Positions 15,974 through 23,895 of a stretch of DNA of 48,199 bases are shown here, piece by piece. The position numbers were made by a program, and so were the translations under genes. Numbering within the stretch: position 1 is the first letter of the stretch; each line of letters begins with the position of its first letter. The stretch spans positions 1 to 48,199 of the forward strand of contig CAJUQB010000033.1 in assembly GCA_910588285.1 (NCBI GenBank), read 5' to 3'. The DNA comes from an uncultured Lachnospiraceae bacterium (GTDB taxonomy: Bacteria > Bacillota > Clostridia > Lachnospirales > Lachnospiraceae). Under the pieces are notes generated by a model. The model did not search any database and was not told the DNA's origin. It worked only from the letters and a program-made list of their open reading frames with translations.

Positions 15974-17302
15974 GTGGCAGATTTGGCAGTGAAGGCTTTT
16001 GACAGAACGAAGTATCAGACGCTGGTGGAGGGAACGTATTTCAGGCGTCTTGGCCGGGTGGTCAAGGTGGTCGGGCTTACCATTGAATCGGTGGGCCCCA
16101 ACGCGAAGCTGAATGACCTCTGCCGGATTATTATTGACCAGGAGCGGGAGCTTTCCGTGATGGCAGAGGTGGTGGGAATCCGGGACAAACATCTTCTGCT
16201 GATGCCCTATGAGAGTGTGGAGGGCATTGGCCTTGGATGCATTGTGGAGAATACGGGCCATCCCCTGACTGTTTTGGCGGGCGAGGAGCTTCTGGGCCAC
16301 ACGGTGGACGGGATTGGCCGTCCCACGGATACGGACCGGCTGGAGATACGCCACGGACAGGAGCGTCCGGTGGAGGCGCCTGCGCCGGAACCGATGTCCA
16401 GAGTTATTATTAATGAAGTGCTGCCCCTGGGAGTGAAGGCGGTGGATGGAACCATCACCGTGGGAAAGGGACAGCGTATTGGTATATTTGCCGGCTCCGG
16501 CGTCGGCAAGAGCACTCTGATGGGTATGTTCGCCCGTAATACCAAGGCAGATATCAATATTATAGCTCTGATCGGAGAGCGGGGCCGTGAGGTGCGGGAA
16601 TTTGTGGAGCGGGATCTGGGCGAGGAGGGAATGAAGCGGTCCATCGTGGTGGTGGCCACCTCTGACCAGCCGGCGCTGATCCGCAACAAGGCGGCAAAGA
16701 CCGCCACTGCGCTGGCAGAGTATTTTCGGGATCAGGGGAGAGATGTGTTGCTTATGATGGATTCTCTGACCCGTTTTTCTATGGCCCAGCGGGAGATCGG
16801 CCTGGCCTCGGGAGAGCCTCCGGTGACCAGAGGCTATCCCCCCAGCGTGTACTCCGAGATGCCAAAGCTCCTGGAGCGGGCCGGCAATGGCGCGGTGGGC
16901 TCCATCACCGGGCTCTATACGGTGCTGGTGGACGGCGATGATATGAATGAGCCCATTACCGATACGGCCCGAAGTATTCTGGACGGGCATATTATGCTGT
17001 CCAGGCGGCTGGCCCAGCGCAATCACTATCCGGCCATTGATGTGCTCCAGAGCATATCAAGATGCATGAGCTCCATTGCCGACGGAGGGCACAAGTCCGT
17101 GGCAGGCAAGCTTCGGAATGTGCTGGCAGTGTACCAGGAGGCGGAGGATCTGATCAATATCGGAGCTTATAAGCGGGGCTCCAATAAGGAGATCGATTAT
17201 GCCATTGAAAAAATTGACGCAGTGAACGGGTTCCTGCTGCAGGAAACAGAGGAGAGCTTTCAGTTCGAGGAGATTGTAACCCTGTTGAATCAGTTGTTTT
17301 AG
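15974..17302 (+). CDS. fliI: Flagellar type III export ATPase FliI
   Basis: FliI is the hexameric ATPase that energises substrate unfolding at the flagellar export gate. GTG 15974 is preferred (GAGGAAGAG 4-5 bases upstream); GTG 15956, overlapping fliH, is the alternative. The 442 residues are like F1-beta: Walker A GSGVGKST (174-181), ALIGERGREVREF, Walker B VLLMMDSLTRFSMAQREIGL, then PPVTRGYPPSVYSEMPKLLE and GSITGLYTVLVDGDD. All catalytic parts are present and the length is typical. Confidence 0.97.
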   Translation: MADLAVKAFDRTKYQTLVEGTYFRRLGRVVKVVGLTIESVGPNAKLNDLCRIIIDQERELSVMAEVVGIRDKHLLLMPYESVEGIGLGCIVENTGHPLTVLAGEELLGHTVDGIGRPTDTDRLEIRHGQERPVEAPAPEPMSRVIINEVLPLGVKAVDGTITVGKGQRIGIFAGSGVGKSTLMGMFARNTKADINIIALIGERGREVREFVERDLGEEGMKRSIVVVATSDQPALIRNKAAKTATALAEYFRDQGRDVLLMMDSLTRFSMAQREIGLASGEPPVTRGYPPSVYSEMPKLLERAGNGAVGSITGLYTVLVDGDDMNEPITDTARSILDGHIMLSRRLAQRNHYPAIDVLQSISRCMSSIADGGHKSVAGKLRNVLAVYQEAEDLINIGAYKRGSNKEIDYAIEKIDAVNGFLLQETEESFQFEEIVTLLNQLF

Positions 17303-17317
17303 GAGAATGGATGACAT

Positions 17318-17767
17318 ATGGCAGGCTTTCATTATAAGATGCAGAATATTCTCAACATCAAATATAAGCTGGAGTCCCAGGCAAAGATTGCCTTTGCCGC
17401 AACGGCCGCCGCACTGGCACAGGAGGAGGAGAAGCTGCGGCTGCTTCGGGTTCGGCGGATGGAATATGAGGAACAGGCCAGAGCGCTTCGGACGGAGCTT
17501 CTGGATATTCCCCGGATCAACCAGTGCCAGCAGGCAGTGGACGCCATGAAGGAATTGATCCGCAGGCAGCAGGTATCGGTACATGTGGCCCAGAGGAATC
17601 TTGAGATGATGCGCAGCCAGCTCAACGAGGTGATGAAGGATCGAAAAACCCACGAGAAGCTGCGGGAAAATGCCCTGGAGGAATTCAAGCATGAGCTTGC
17701 AAGCCAGGAGATAAAGGAAATTGACCAGCTGGTAAGCTATACTTACCAGGGAAGGACAGCAGAATAA
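17318..17767 (+). CDS. fliJ: Flagellar export chaperone FliJ
   Basis: FliJ is a coiled-coil protein that sits in the FliI hexamer like the gamma subunit of F1. The 149 residues form almost entirely a two-helix coiled coil, starting FHYKMQNILNIKYKLESQAK, with no membrane segment. Identity rests on the coiled-coil character, the conserved first 20 residues (F-Y-x-LQ-IL-xK pattern) and the position directly after fliI. ATG 17318 lies 12 bases after AGGAG. Confidence 0.9.
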   Translation: MAGFHYKMQNILNIKYKLESQAKIAFAATAAALAQEEEKLRLLRVRRMEYEEQARALRTELLDIPRINQCQQAVDAMKELIRRQQVSVHVAQRNLEMMRSQLNEVMKDRKTHEKLRENALEEFKHELASQEIKEIDQLVSYTYQGRTAE

Positions 17768-17780
17768 AGGCGGTGAGCGT

Positions 17781-18641
17781 ATGGCAAAGGAAACTGGAGA
17801 CGAGAACGAGGTATTTGACAAAAAGGCGGCAAAGCAGGCCGAGAAGATGAGGAAGAAGGCCGAAAAGGAAGAGAAAAAGCGCCAGAAGAGGGAAGGTGCA
17901 CTTGAGGATGAGCCGGAAAAGGAAGAGGGCGGCAAGCTGCTGGTTGTCCTGGTAACGATTCTGATTATCGGGATCTGGATCGGCATTCTGGGGCTGGCCA
18001 TTAAGCTGGATGTGGGCGGATTTGGTTCCACGGTTCTCTATCCTGTTTTGAAGGACGTTCCTTATGTCAACCGTATTCTGCCCAGAGCGGAGGCGGAGAT
18101 AGAGCAGGATGCTGTGGACGTCCAGTACCCCTATACGACACTGGACGAGGCCATCAGCCGGATCAAGGAGCTGGAGCTGGAGCTGAGCAATGCCCAGGAG
18201 GCTGCAAAGGAGGATGAGGCCTTGATCCAGCAGCTGCGGGCCGAGTCGGAACGGCTGAAGCAGTTTGAAAGCCGGCAGGCAGAATTTGAAGATATTAAGA
18301 CAAAATTTTACGAAGAGGTTGTGTATACGGCCAATGCGCCCGATATAAGTGAATATAAGGCCTTTTATGAGAGCATAGATCCGGCCAATGCGGCGGAGCT
18401 CTACAAGCAGGTAGTAAAGGAAGATGCCTACAGTAATGAGATGAAGGAATACATTGCCACGTATTCCGGTATGAAGGCCAAGGATGCGGCAGCGATTCTG
18501 CAGGAGATGGGCAATGATATGAAGCTGATCGCAAAGATACTGGAGGGCATGGATGCTGATTCAAGAGGAGCAATATTGGGAGCCATGGAGCCGGAATTTG
18601 CGGCGCGGCTGACCAAGCTGATGGAACCCACAGCACCTTGA
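17781..18641 (+). CDS. MotE/YlxF-like protein with one membrane segment and MgtE-N-like domain
   Basis: The 286 residues carry a highly charged cytoplasmic N-terminus (AKQAEKMRKKAEKEEKKRQ), one transmembrane helix (about 54-75, LLVVLVTILIIGIWIGILGL), a coiled coil (about 120-170), and a C-terminal helical domain (EMKEYIATYSGMKAKDAAAI, then LIAKILEGMDADSRGAILGA) resembling the MgtE N-terminal repeat. This is the layout of YlxF in Bacillus and of MotE, a periplasmic chaperone for the stator connector MotC. It has the same place between fliJ and fliK as ylxF. RBS GGCGGTGAG precedes ATG 17781. A stabilising role for the stator or hook is inferred. Confidence 0.82.
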   Translation: MAKETGDENEVFDKKAAKQAEKMRKKAEKEEKKRQKREGALEDEPEKEEGGKLLVVLVTILIIGIWIGILGLAIKLDVGGFGSTVLYPVLKDVPYVNRILPRAEAEIEQDAVDVQYPYTTLDEAISRIKELELELSNAQEAAKEDEALIQQLRAESERLKQFESRQAEFEDIKTKFYEEVVYTANAPDISEYKAFYESIDPANAAELYKQVVKEDAYSNEMKEYIATYSGMKAKDAAAILQEMGNDMKLIAKILEGMDADSRGAILGAMEPEFAARLTKLMEPTAP

Positions 18642-18676
18642 GAATAAATATTATAATTAAGAGAGGAGTTGAGGCG

Positions 18677-20260
18677 ATGACGAGCGGCGGAGTGTCAAAA
18701 GTAATAAATGCTATGGCACTGACGAAGAATTCCGAGACAGGAAACGCTGCCGAGAGACCAAATGGCTTTGACCAGCTGCTGAACCAAAAGACTGCGGACA
18801 ACGGATCCTTTATGCAGCAGCCGCCTTCCGCAGCGGAGAGTTTTGCGTCCCAGAAGTCGGAGCTGCTTCCGGCCATGGGAAACGCAGACCAGACCAAGCA
18901 GACCTATGAGAAGGAAACAGGCACCGCGGCATGGGATCGGATTCCCAAGGCTTCCGAGAAGCAGCCAGAGCAGGTGATGACCGAGGAGATGAAGAGCGCC
19001 TACGGAGAGTGGAAGGAGAAGCTCAAGAAGCTGTTTTCCGAGAAGCTTGGCGTTTCCGAGGAGGAGCTGGCAGCAGCCATGGAGCAGCTTGGGATTACCT
19101 TTGAGAATCTGCTGATGGGCGAAGGCTTCCAGGAGCTTGGCATGGAGCTGACAGGAGCGGCTGACATTACGGATTTGCTGTTCCATGGAGGTTTCCAGGA
19201 GCTGATGCAGGAAGCGAATCTTTTACTTGCCCAGCTGAGCGAGCAGGTGGACCTGTCGCCCCAGGAGCTTCAGGCGTTGATTCAGGAGTTTGGGACTATG
19301 GATGCTCCGGAGGATGCCGAGATGACGGTGAATCCGGATGAGCTCCCAGAGGGTCAGATCCCGGAGACGGGAATGGAGGAGGAAGCAGTTCCCCCCGCAG
19401 AGACCGGGCAGCAGAAGGTTCCCGGCCAGACGGTGACGCCGGAGGCGCCGCAGACAGAGACCCAGCAGAAGGCGCCGGAGACAGCCGTGCAGCAGAAGGT
19501 GCAGGAGACAGTGGTGCAGGAGACACCTGAGGAGAATCCTCAGGACAAGGGAGCTTTGGATACCGAGCAGCTGCAGGGTGTCGTTGAGACGGAGAAGCAG
19601 GCAGGAGCCCAGGAGGAGCTTCAGCAGGAGCTGTCCCAGGAGGAGCAGAAGAGCTTCAGCAGCCAGCTTAAGACAGAAGCCGGGAAGGAACAGGGGCCTG
19701 AGACCAGCCAGAACAGCCAGACGGCAAGCTTTCAGACAACCGTGCAGAATACGGTTGCCGGTACCGGGGAGACCGTACAGACCGTACAGACAACCTATGT
19801 GGATGTACAGGATATTCTGCGGCAGGTATCGGAATTTACAAGGGTTACAGTAACACGGAATATTTCTACCATAGAGATGCAGCTGAACCCGGAGCATCTT
19901 GGCAAGCTGTTTATGCAGCTGTCCTCCAAAGAGGGTGTAATTACCGCACAGCTGGTTGCCCAGAATGAGGCGGTGAGACAGGCGCTGGAGAGCCAGATGA
20001 ATGTCCTGAAGGAGAATATGAATGAGCAGGGCATGAAGGTGGAGGCAGTGGAAGTGACGGTTGCCAGCCATGAGTTTGAGGAGCAGTTCCAGAACGGCCA
20101 GCAGATGGACAGTCAGCAGGAGGAACACAGAGGCCGCAGCCAGAGACGTTTTTTGAATGTTGAACAGCTGGATGAGCTTGCAGGCCAATTGTCGGAGGAA
20201 GACAGCCTGGCAGCTAAGATTATGGTAGAAAATGGCAATTCTATGGATATGACTGCATAG
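18677..20260 (+). CDS. fliK: Flagellar hook-length control protein FliK
   Basis: FliK is the secreted ruler that sets hook length and switches export specificity through FlhB. ATG 18677 has GAGAGGAG about 9 bases upstream; an upstream in-frame ATG at 18638 overlaps the previous gene and has no site. The 527 residues have a long low-complexity Gln/Glu/Pro/Ala-rich ruler region (roughly 200-370), as expected for a poorly conserved ruler, and a C-terminal Flg_hook domain with EMQLNPEHLGKLFMQLSSKE and ALESQMNVLKENMNEQGMKV. The C-terminal LNPExLG motif identifies it. The reverse strand is open through much of this region only because of composition. Confidence 0.9.
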   Translation: MTSGGVSKVINAMALTKNSETGNAAERPNGFDQLLNQKTADNGSFMQQPPSAAESFASQKSELLPAMGNADQTKQTYEKETGTAAWDRIPKASEKQPEQVMTEEMKSAYGEWKEKLKKLFSEKLGVSEEELAAAMEQLGITFENLLMGEGFQELGMELTGAADITDLLFHGGFQELMQEANLLLAQLSEQVDLSPQELQALIQEFGTMDAPEDAEMTVNPDELPEGQIPETGMEEEAVPPAETGQQKVPGQTVTPEAPQTETQQKAPETAVQQKVQETVVQETPEENPQDKGALDTEQLQGVVETEKQAGAQEELQQELSQEEQKSFSSQLKTEAGKEQGPETSQNSQTASFQTTVQNTVAGTGETVQTVQTTYVDVQDILRQVSEFTRVTVTRNISTIEMQLNPEHLGKLFMQLSSKEGVITAQLVAQNEAVRQALESQMNVLKENMNEQGMKVEAVEVTVASHEFEEQFQNGQQMDSQQEEHRGRSQRRFLNVEQLDELAGQLSEEDSLAAKIMVENGNSMDMTA

Positions 20261-20267
20261 AATAATA

Positions 20268-20291
20268 AGAATTTCAATTAGAATTTCAATT
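20268..20291 (+). repeat. Two tandem copies of a 12-bp unit before flgD
   Basis: AGAATTTCAATT occurs at 20268-20279 and again at 20280-20291, just upstream of the flgD ribosome binding site (AAAGGAG). The duplication fills the only A/T-rich gap between fliK and flgD. Confidence 0.85.
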
Positions 20292-20305
20292 AGAAAGGAG
20301 CGCAC

Positions 20306-21097
20306 ATGGATACATCAAATACGATTATGCAGGGAGTGAAGGATGGCAAGCTTGTAGATGAAAGTGCCAAGGGCAATTCCCAATCCAAAGAGAGCAGAAA
20401 GCCCGGAAGCCTTGACAAGGATGCCTTCCTGCAGCTTCTGGTAGCACAGATGAAATACCAGGATCCCCTGGAGCCCACCTCCAACACGGAGTATATTTCC
20501 CAGCTGGCAACCTTCTCGTCTCTGGAAGAGATGCAGAATCTGAATGCCACCATGCGGGATTCCCAAGCAGCCTCTCTGGTAGGCAAGCAGGTGATCATGC
20601 GGGTGGTCTCCGAGACTACAGGCACCACGAACCGGGTGACCGGCAATGTGGATTATATCATGCGTGAAAACGGCAAGACCTACCTGTCCATCAATGGGGA
20701 TCTCTACAACATTGAGGATCTGGAGAGTGTAGTGGACAGCACCTATCTGGATGCGATCGCGTTGGCTGAGACCTTCAAGGAGGCAGTGGCGAAGCTTCCG
20801 GATGTCAAGGATCTGACTCTGGATGATAAGGAGAAGCTGGAAGCAGCCAAGAAGGCATTTAACGCCATGAACAGCTATCAGCAGGGCTTTATTGATCAGG
20901 ATACGATTGATCGTCTGGCGCAGCTGCTGCAGAAGATGGCGGAAATGGAAGCAGCAGCAGGAGGAGATTCCTCCGATACGGAAAAGCCCGGGGACACAGA
21001 CGGGACCGACGGAACAGATGGAACCGAAGGAACGGAAAAGCCCGGAGACAAAGATGAATCCGGCGGAACAGAGGCAGGTGAAGGGGCAGATGAATAA
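20306..21097 (+). CDS. flgD: Flagellar hook assembly scaffold FlgD
   Basis: FlgD is the hook cap that directs FlgE polymerisation. The N-terminal domain is unmistakable: DKDAFLQLLVAQMKYQDPLE, then EYISQLATFSSLEEMQNL and SLVGKQVIMRV. The 263 residues are much longer than Bacillus FlgD (about 140). After a short beta segment (residues 110-150), a helical part follows (LTLDDKEKLEAAKKAFNAMN, then SYQQGFIDQDTIDRLAQLLQ) that reads like a separate small domain. The protein ends in an acidic Gly/Thr/Asp tail with DGTDGTDGTEGTEKPGD. The tail is coded in the same DNA as the upstream part of the next gene's frame. ATG 20306 follows AAAGGAG. Confidence 0.93.
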   Translation: MDTSNTIMQGVKDGKLVDESAKGNSQSKESRKPGSLDKDAFLQLLVAQMKYQDPLEPTSNTEYISQLATFSSLEEMQNLNATMRDSQAASLVGKQVIMRVVSETTGTTNRVTGNVDYIMRENGKTYLSINGDLYNIEDLESVVDSTYLDAIALAETFKEAVAKLPDVKDLTLDDKEKLEAAKKAFNAMNSYQQGFIDQDTIDRLAQLLQKMAEMEAAAGGDSSDTEKPGDTDGTDGTDGTEGTEKPGDKDESGGTEAGEGADE

Positions 21098-21494
21098 GAT
21101 TGCCAACCAGTTTTCATCCATTGAGCAGGTCACGGGCCAATATCTGGGCCAGGGCCGGAAGCATCCGGTCACAGGCAGCGGCGAGGTTTCCTTCCAGGAA
21201 ATATTAGCCAGGAAGCAGTCGGAGCAGGAGCCGGAAGCGCCGGAGCTGAAGTTCTCCAAGCATGCGGCTATGCGTCTTAACGACCGCAACATCAATCTGT
21301 CCAGCGAACAGCTGGAGCGGCTGGAGACGGGGACGGACCGGGCCAAGTCCAAAGGGATTCGGGATTCCCTGGTATTGATGGATTCCCTGGCATTTATTGT
21401 CAATATTCCCAACCGGACCGTGGTGACAGCCATGGATTTTGCAGAATCTGCAGATAACATTTATACAAATATCGACGGTGCCGTCATTATTTAG
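21090..21494 (+). CDS. TIGR02530-type flagellar operon protein
   Basis: This conserved small flagellar protein of unknown function is typically found between flgD and flgE in Firmicutes. The 134 residues contain LKFSKHAAMRLNDRNINLS, then GIRDSLVLMDSLAFIVNIPN and ENIY-like DNIYTNIDGAVII, which are the family hallmarks. I take ATG 21090, which overlaps flgD by 8 bp and is preceded by GGTGAAGGGG; ATG 21054 is an alternative and would lengthen it by 12 residues. It is probably cytosolic: no signal peptide is visible. A regulatory or export-related role has been suggested only by context. Confidence 0.85.
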   Translation: MNKIANQFSSIEQVTGQYLGQGRKHPVTGSGEVSFQEILARKQSEQEPEAPELKFSKHAAMRLNDRNINLSSEQLERLETGTDRAKSKGIRDSLVLMDSLAFIVNIPNRTVVTAMDFAESADNIYTNIDGAVII

Positions 21495-21570
21495 CCGGAC
21501 CTTAACGGAGGCAGCGGTTTCTGAATGACAGAGGAAACCAATACGGCACAGCATAGGAGGTCAATGAATT

Positions 21571-23583
21571 ATGATGAGATCAATGTACTCTGGTGTGTCA
21601 GGACTGAAGACCCACCAGACAAAGATGGACGTAATCGGTAATAATATCGCAAACGTGAATACCGTTGGCTTTAAGAGCTCGTCCACAACCTTTAGTGAGG
21701 TTTTTTACCAGCGTCTTACCGGGGCATCCGGCCCTACCGCCAGCGGACGGGGTGGAATCAATGCCAAGCAGATCGGTCTTGGTGTGAATATGGCGTCCAC
21801 AACCATTAACATCAGCACCCCGGGAGCCAGCCAGACCACTGGCGGAGCCTTTGACCTGATGCTTTCCGGGGACAGCTTTTTCATTGTCAACGGCGGAAAC
21901 GGCAACATGTTTACCAAAGCAGGAGCTTTTGACATCGATGAAGCGGGAACGCTTGTTATGAAGTCTACCGGCTACAATGTCATGGGCTGGCAGGTAGATC
22001 CCGCCACAGGAACCATCCGGAAGGATACGGTATCGCCTCTGCAGATCATGAAGGAGGCCAACCTGACCTCCCCGCCGGAGGCAACTACCCTGGGAACCTG
22101 CGCGGGGATTCTGGATAAGAACGATACCAATGTGACATCGGACAAAGGATATAACATGAGCCTTGAGTTTTACGATGCACTGGGCTACAGCTACAGCGCC
22201 AAGTTCGTGGTGAAGTCCACCAATGTGGAGGGCGAATATACGGTAGAGCTAAAGGATGTAGTCAACAGTCTGGGCAAATCCATTGTGGATGAGCTGGATG
22301 CAACCTCCCTGGAGGATATCGTTACCTTTGGAGAGCAGAACGTACAGACCGAGCGGCGTTCGCTGGAGCTTCTCCAAACAAACGGCATTGCATATGATCC
22401 CACCAGGCCGGAGGGAGAGCGGTATACCAAGCAGGCAGGCTTCCCGGCTACCGCAAAGGACTATGACACCCTCAAAATCTCCGGCTTCACATATCCGGAA
22501 GGGAACGGCAATGTGACCATTGCAGGCGGAAAGCTGACGGCAACCGCAACCGCACAGTTTACGGCAGAGGATATGGCCAAGTATTATGGCGTTGTATTTG
22601 ATACCACTACCCAGTCATACAAGCGCAAGGTAGTGGATGCCAATGGCAATGAGACGATGGAGGAGGTTGACAACTGGGGGGAGATTCTTGGCATACCCAA
22701 CGATGGAACCGTCAAGTTTGACCCCGCACAAACCCAGTATCTGGAGATAGACCCCACCAACGGCGCTGTCAAGTTCTCCATCGAACACACATTTGATGTG
22801 GCTGACAATGTGGTGAAGGATGCGGCCGGGAACCCGGTGGATGTGAACGGACTGAATCAGATGTACATTACCCAGGAGGAGGCTTACGGCCTGCCGGCAG
22901 CAGCAGAGGGTGTAACCTATGACTTTGCCGTGGCTGACGACGGGCGGGCAGTGGTGACCATCAACACCACCAGCAATGGCAATGTGCTGAAATTCAATGT
23001 GGACAACGGAAATTTCGAATCTATCGCAGGCGGGAATGCAGTACAGCTGGCCTTCAAGGATACCCTAATGACCAAGGGCGGGCAGACCATCTCTCTGGGG
23101 AATTTCTCCGATATCTCCGTTGATTTCAGCGGAAGCAAGCGGGTTGATAACGGCGGCGCCTCCACCATGGGTGCAGAGCGCGGCGGCGGAGAGAAGGGTA
23201 CGGAAGGAAGAGGCAAGAAGCTGGGTGCTCTGATCGGCCTGTCTGTATCCCAGGACGGAACGATCTGGGCCAGCTATGACAATGGCAACACCACGCTGCT
23301 GGGCCAGATTGCAGTTGCAGTCTTTGCCAATCCGGCAGGCTTGGAGAAGGTGGGAGAGAACTGCTATCAGACCACTCTCAATTCCGGCGAGTTTGACGGG
23401 ATCGGCCAGGATGTCACCGCAGACGGCGGCAAGATGACCAGCGGAGTGCTGGAGATGTCCAATGTAGACCTCTCCACAGAGTTTACGGAGATGATCACGA
23501 CACAGCGTGGATTCCAGGCAAATTCCAGGATCATCACAACCTCTGATACGCTGCTGGAGGAGCTGGTGAACCTGAAGCGTTAA
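21571..23583 (+). CDS. flgE: Flagellar hook protein FlgE
   Basis: FlgE polymerises into the hook. The conserved ends are present: the N-terminal MRSMYSGVSGLKTHQTKMDV with IGNNIANVNTVGFK, and the C-terminal EMITTQRGFQANSRIITTSD with LLEELVNLKR. The middle has the hook D-domain landmarks (DLMLSGDSFFIVNGGNGNMF, LSVSQDGTIWASYDNGNTTL). At 670 residues it is far longer than Bacillus FlgE (about 260), with large inserts between about 170 and 540, probably exposed hook domains. AGGAGGT lies 9 bases before ATG 21571. A strong terminator follows, so this gene ends the first half of the operon. Confidence 0.94.
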   Translation: MMRSMYSGVSGLKTHQTKMDVIGNNIANVNTVGFKSSSTTFSEVFYQRLTGASGPTASGRGGINAKQIGLGVNMASTTINISTPGASQTTGGAFDLMLSGDSFFIVNGGNGNMFTKAGAFDIDEAGTLVMKSTGYNVMGWQVDPATGTIRKDTVSPLQIMKEANLTSPPEATTLGTCAGILDKNDTNVTSDKGYNMSLEFYDALGYSYSAKFVVKSTNVEGEYTVELKDVVNSLGKSIVDELDATSLEDIVTFGEQNVQTERRSLELLQTNGIAYDPTRPEGERYTKQAGFPATAKDYDTLKISGFTYPEGNGNVTIAGGKLTATATAQFTAEDMAKYYGVVFDTTTQSYKRKVVDANGNETMEEVDNWGEILGIPNDGTVKFDPAQTQYLEIDPTNGAVKFSIEHTFDVADNVVKDAAGNPVDVNGLNQMYITQEEAYGLPAAAEGVTYDFAVADDGRAVVTINTTSNGNVLKFNVDNGNFESIAGGNAVQLAFKDTLMTKGGQTISLGNFSDISVDFSGSKRVDNGGASTMGAERGGGEKGTEGRGKKLGALIGLSVSQDGTIWASYDNGNTTLLGQIAVAVFANPAGLEKVGENCYQTTLNSGEFDGIGQDVTADGGKMTSGVLEMSNVDLSTEFTEMITTQRGFQANSRIITTSDTLLEELVNLKR

Positions 23584-23610
23584 GGGCAGCTCTATAAAAA
23601 ATGAATAAAC

Positions 23611-23657
23611 ATACATTGGGAAGCTGTGAATTACAGGTTCCCAATGTATTATTTTTT
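23611..23657 (+). terminator. Strong terminator or processing hairpin after flgE
   Basis: ATACATTGGGAA (23611-23622) pairs perfectly with TTCCCAATGTAT (23638-23649). An inner CTGT/ACAG stem follows in the loop, and then TATTTTTT. This breaks the fla operon between flgE and motA. Confidence 0.85.
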
Positions 23658-23686
23658 GGTAAAAGCAAAAAAATTGCAAAAGAACG

Positions 23687-23715
23687 TAGACAAGTGAAAC
23701 AAAATCTAGTAATAT
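23687..23715 (+). promoter_or_regulatory. Putative promoter for the motA-to-fliA half
   Basis: TAGACA (23687-23692, one mismatch to consensus), 17 bp, TAATAT (23710-23715). It lies directly downstream of the flgE terminator. Confidence 0.45.
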
Positions 23716-23719
23716 ATAG

Positions 23720-23880
23720 AGGAGAGATTCTGGGGCAGGCAACCATATATGGTATAGCAATGCTGGAAGCGGCCCCGAATACAGCATGAAGGATCAGATA
23801 TAGGAGTATTTATATTTGATGCGGACGAAAGAACCCGGCTTGGGCTCTTTCCTACATAATATTATATGAAAAATGGATAA
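23720..23880 (+). ncRNA. Structured 5' leader upstream of motA; possible riboswitch or attenuator, unassigned
   Basis: The 312-bp stretch 23584-23895 has no credible gene. After the terminator and promoter, the leader holds several pairings. GGGGC (23732-23736) can pair with GCCCC (23772-23776). TGCTG (23761-23765) can pair with CAGCA (23782-23786), which competes with the first pairing. ACCATATATGGT (23742-23753) is a perfect palindrome. GAAAGAACCC (23827-23836) pairs with GGGCTCTTTC (23842-23851), with one mismatch and a 5-base loop. The segment AGGCAACC...GGTATAGCAATGCT is loosely reminiscent of the c-di-GMP-I aptamer core (GGCAAACC...GACGCAAAGCC) but differs at several conserved bases and lacks a GNRA loop, so I do not assign it. 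Confidence 0.35.
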
Positions 23881-23895
23881 AGGCAGGTGAGGAAG

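Noticed and set aside
15935..17026. Minus-strand frame opposite fliI
   Set aside because: Shadow of fliI; His/Gln-rich composition comes from reverse-complemented GC-rich codons.
19223..20305. Leucine-rich minus-strand frame opposite fliK
   Set aside because: CAG/GAG-rich fliK coding reads as Leu-rich on the other strand; no start context.
23601..23789. Small open frame between flgE and motA
   Set aside because: It overlaps the terminator hairpin and the promoter, has no ribosome binding site and no FlbD-like pattern.
23720..23880. Firm call of a c-di-GMP-I riboswitch before motA
   Set aside because: The GCAAAGC core and GNRA loop are not matched and pairing partners are ambiguous; left as an unassigned leader.
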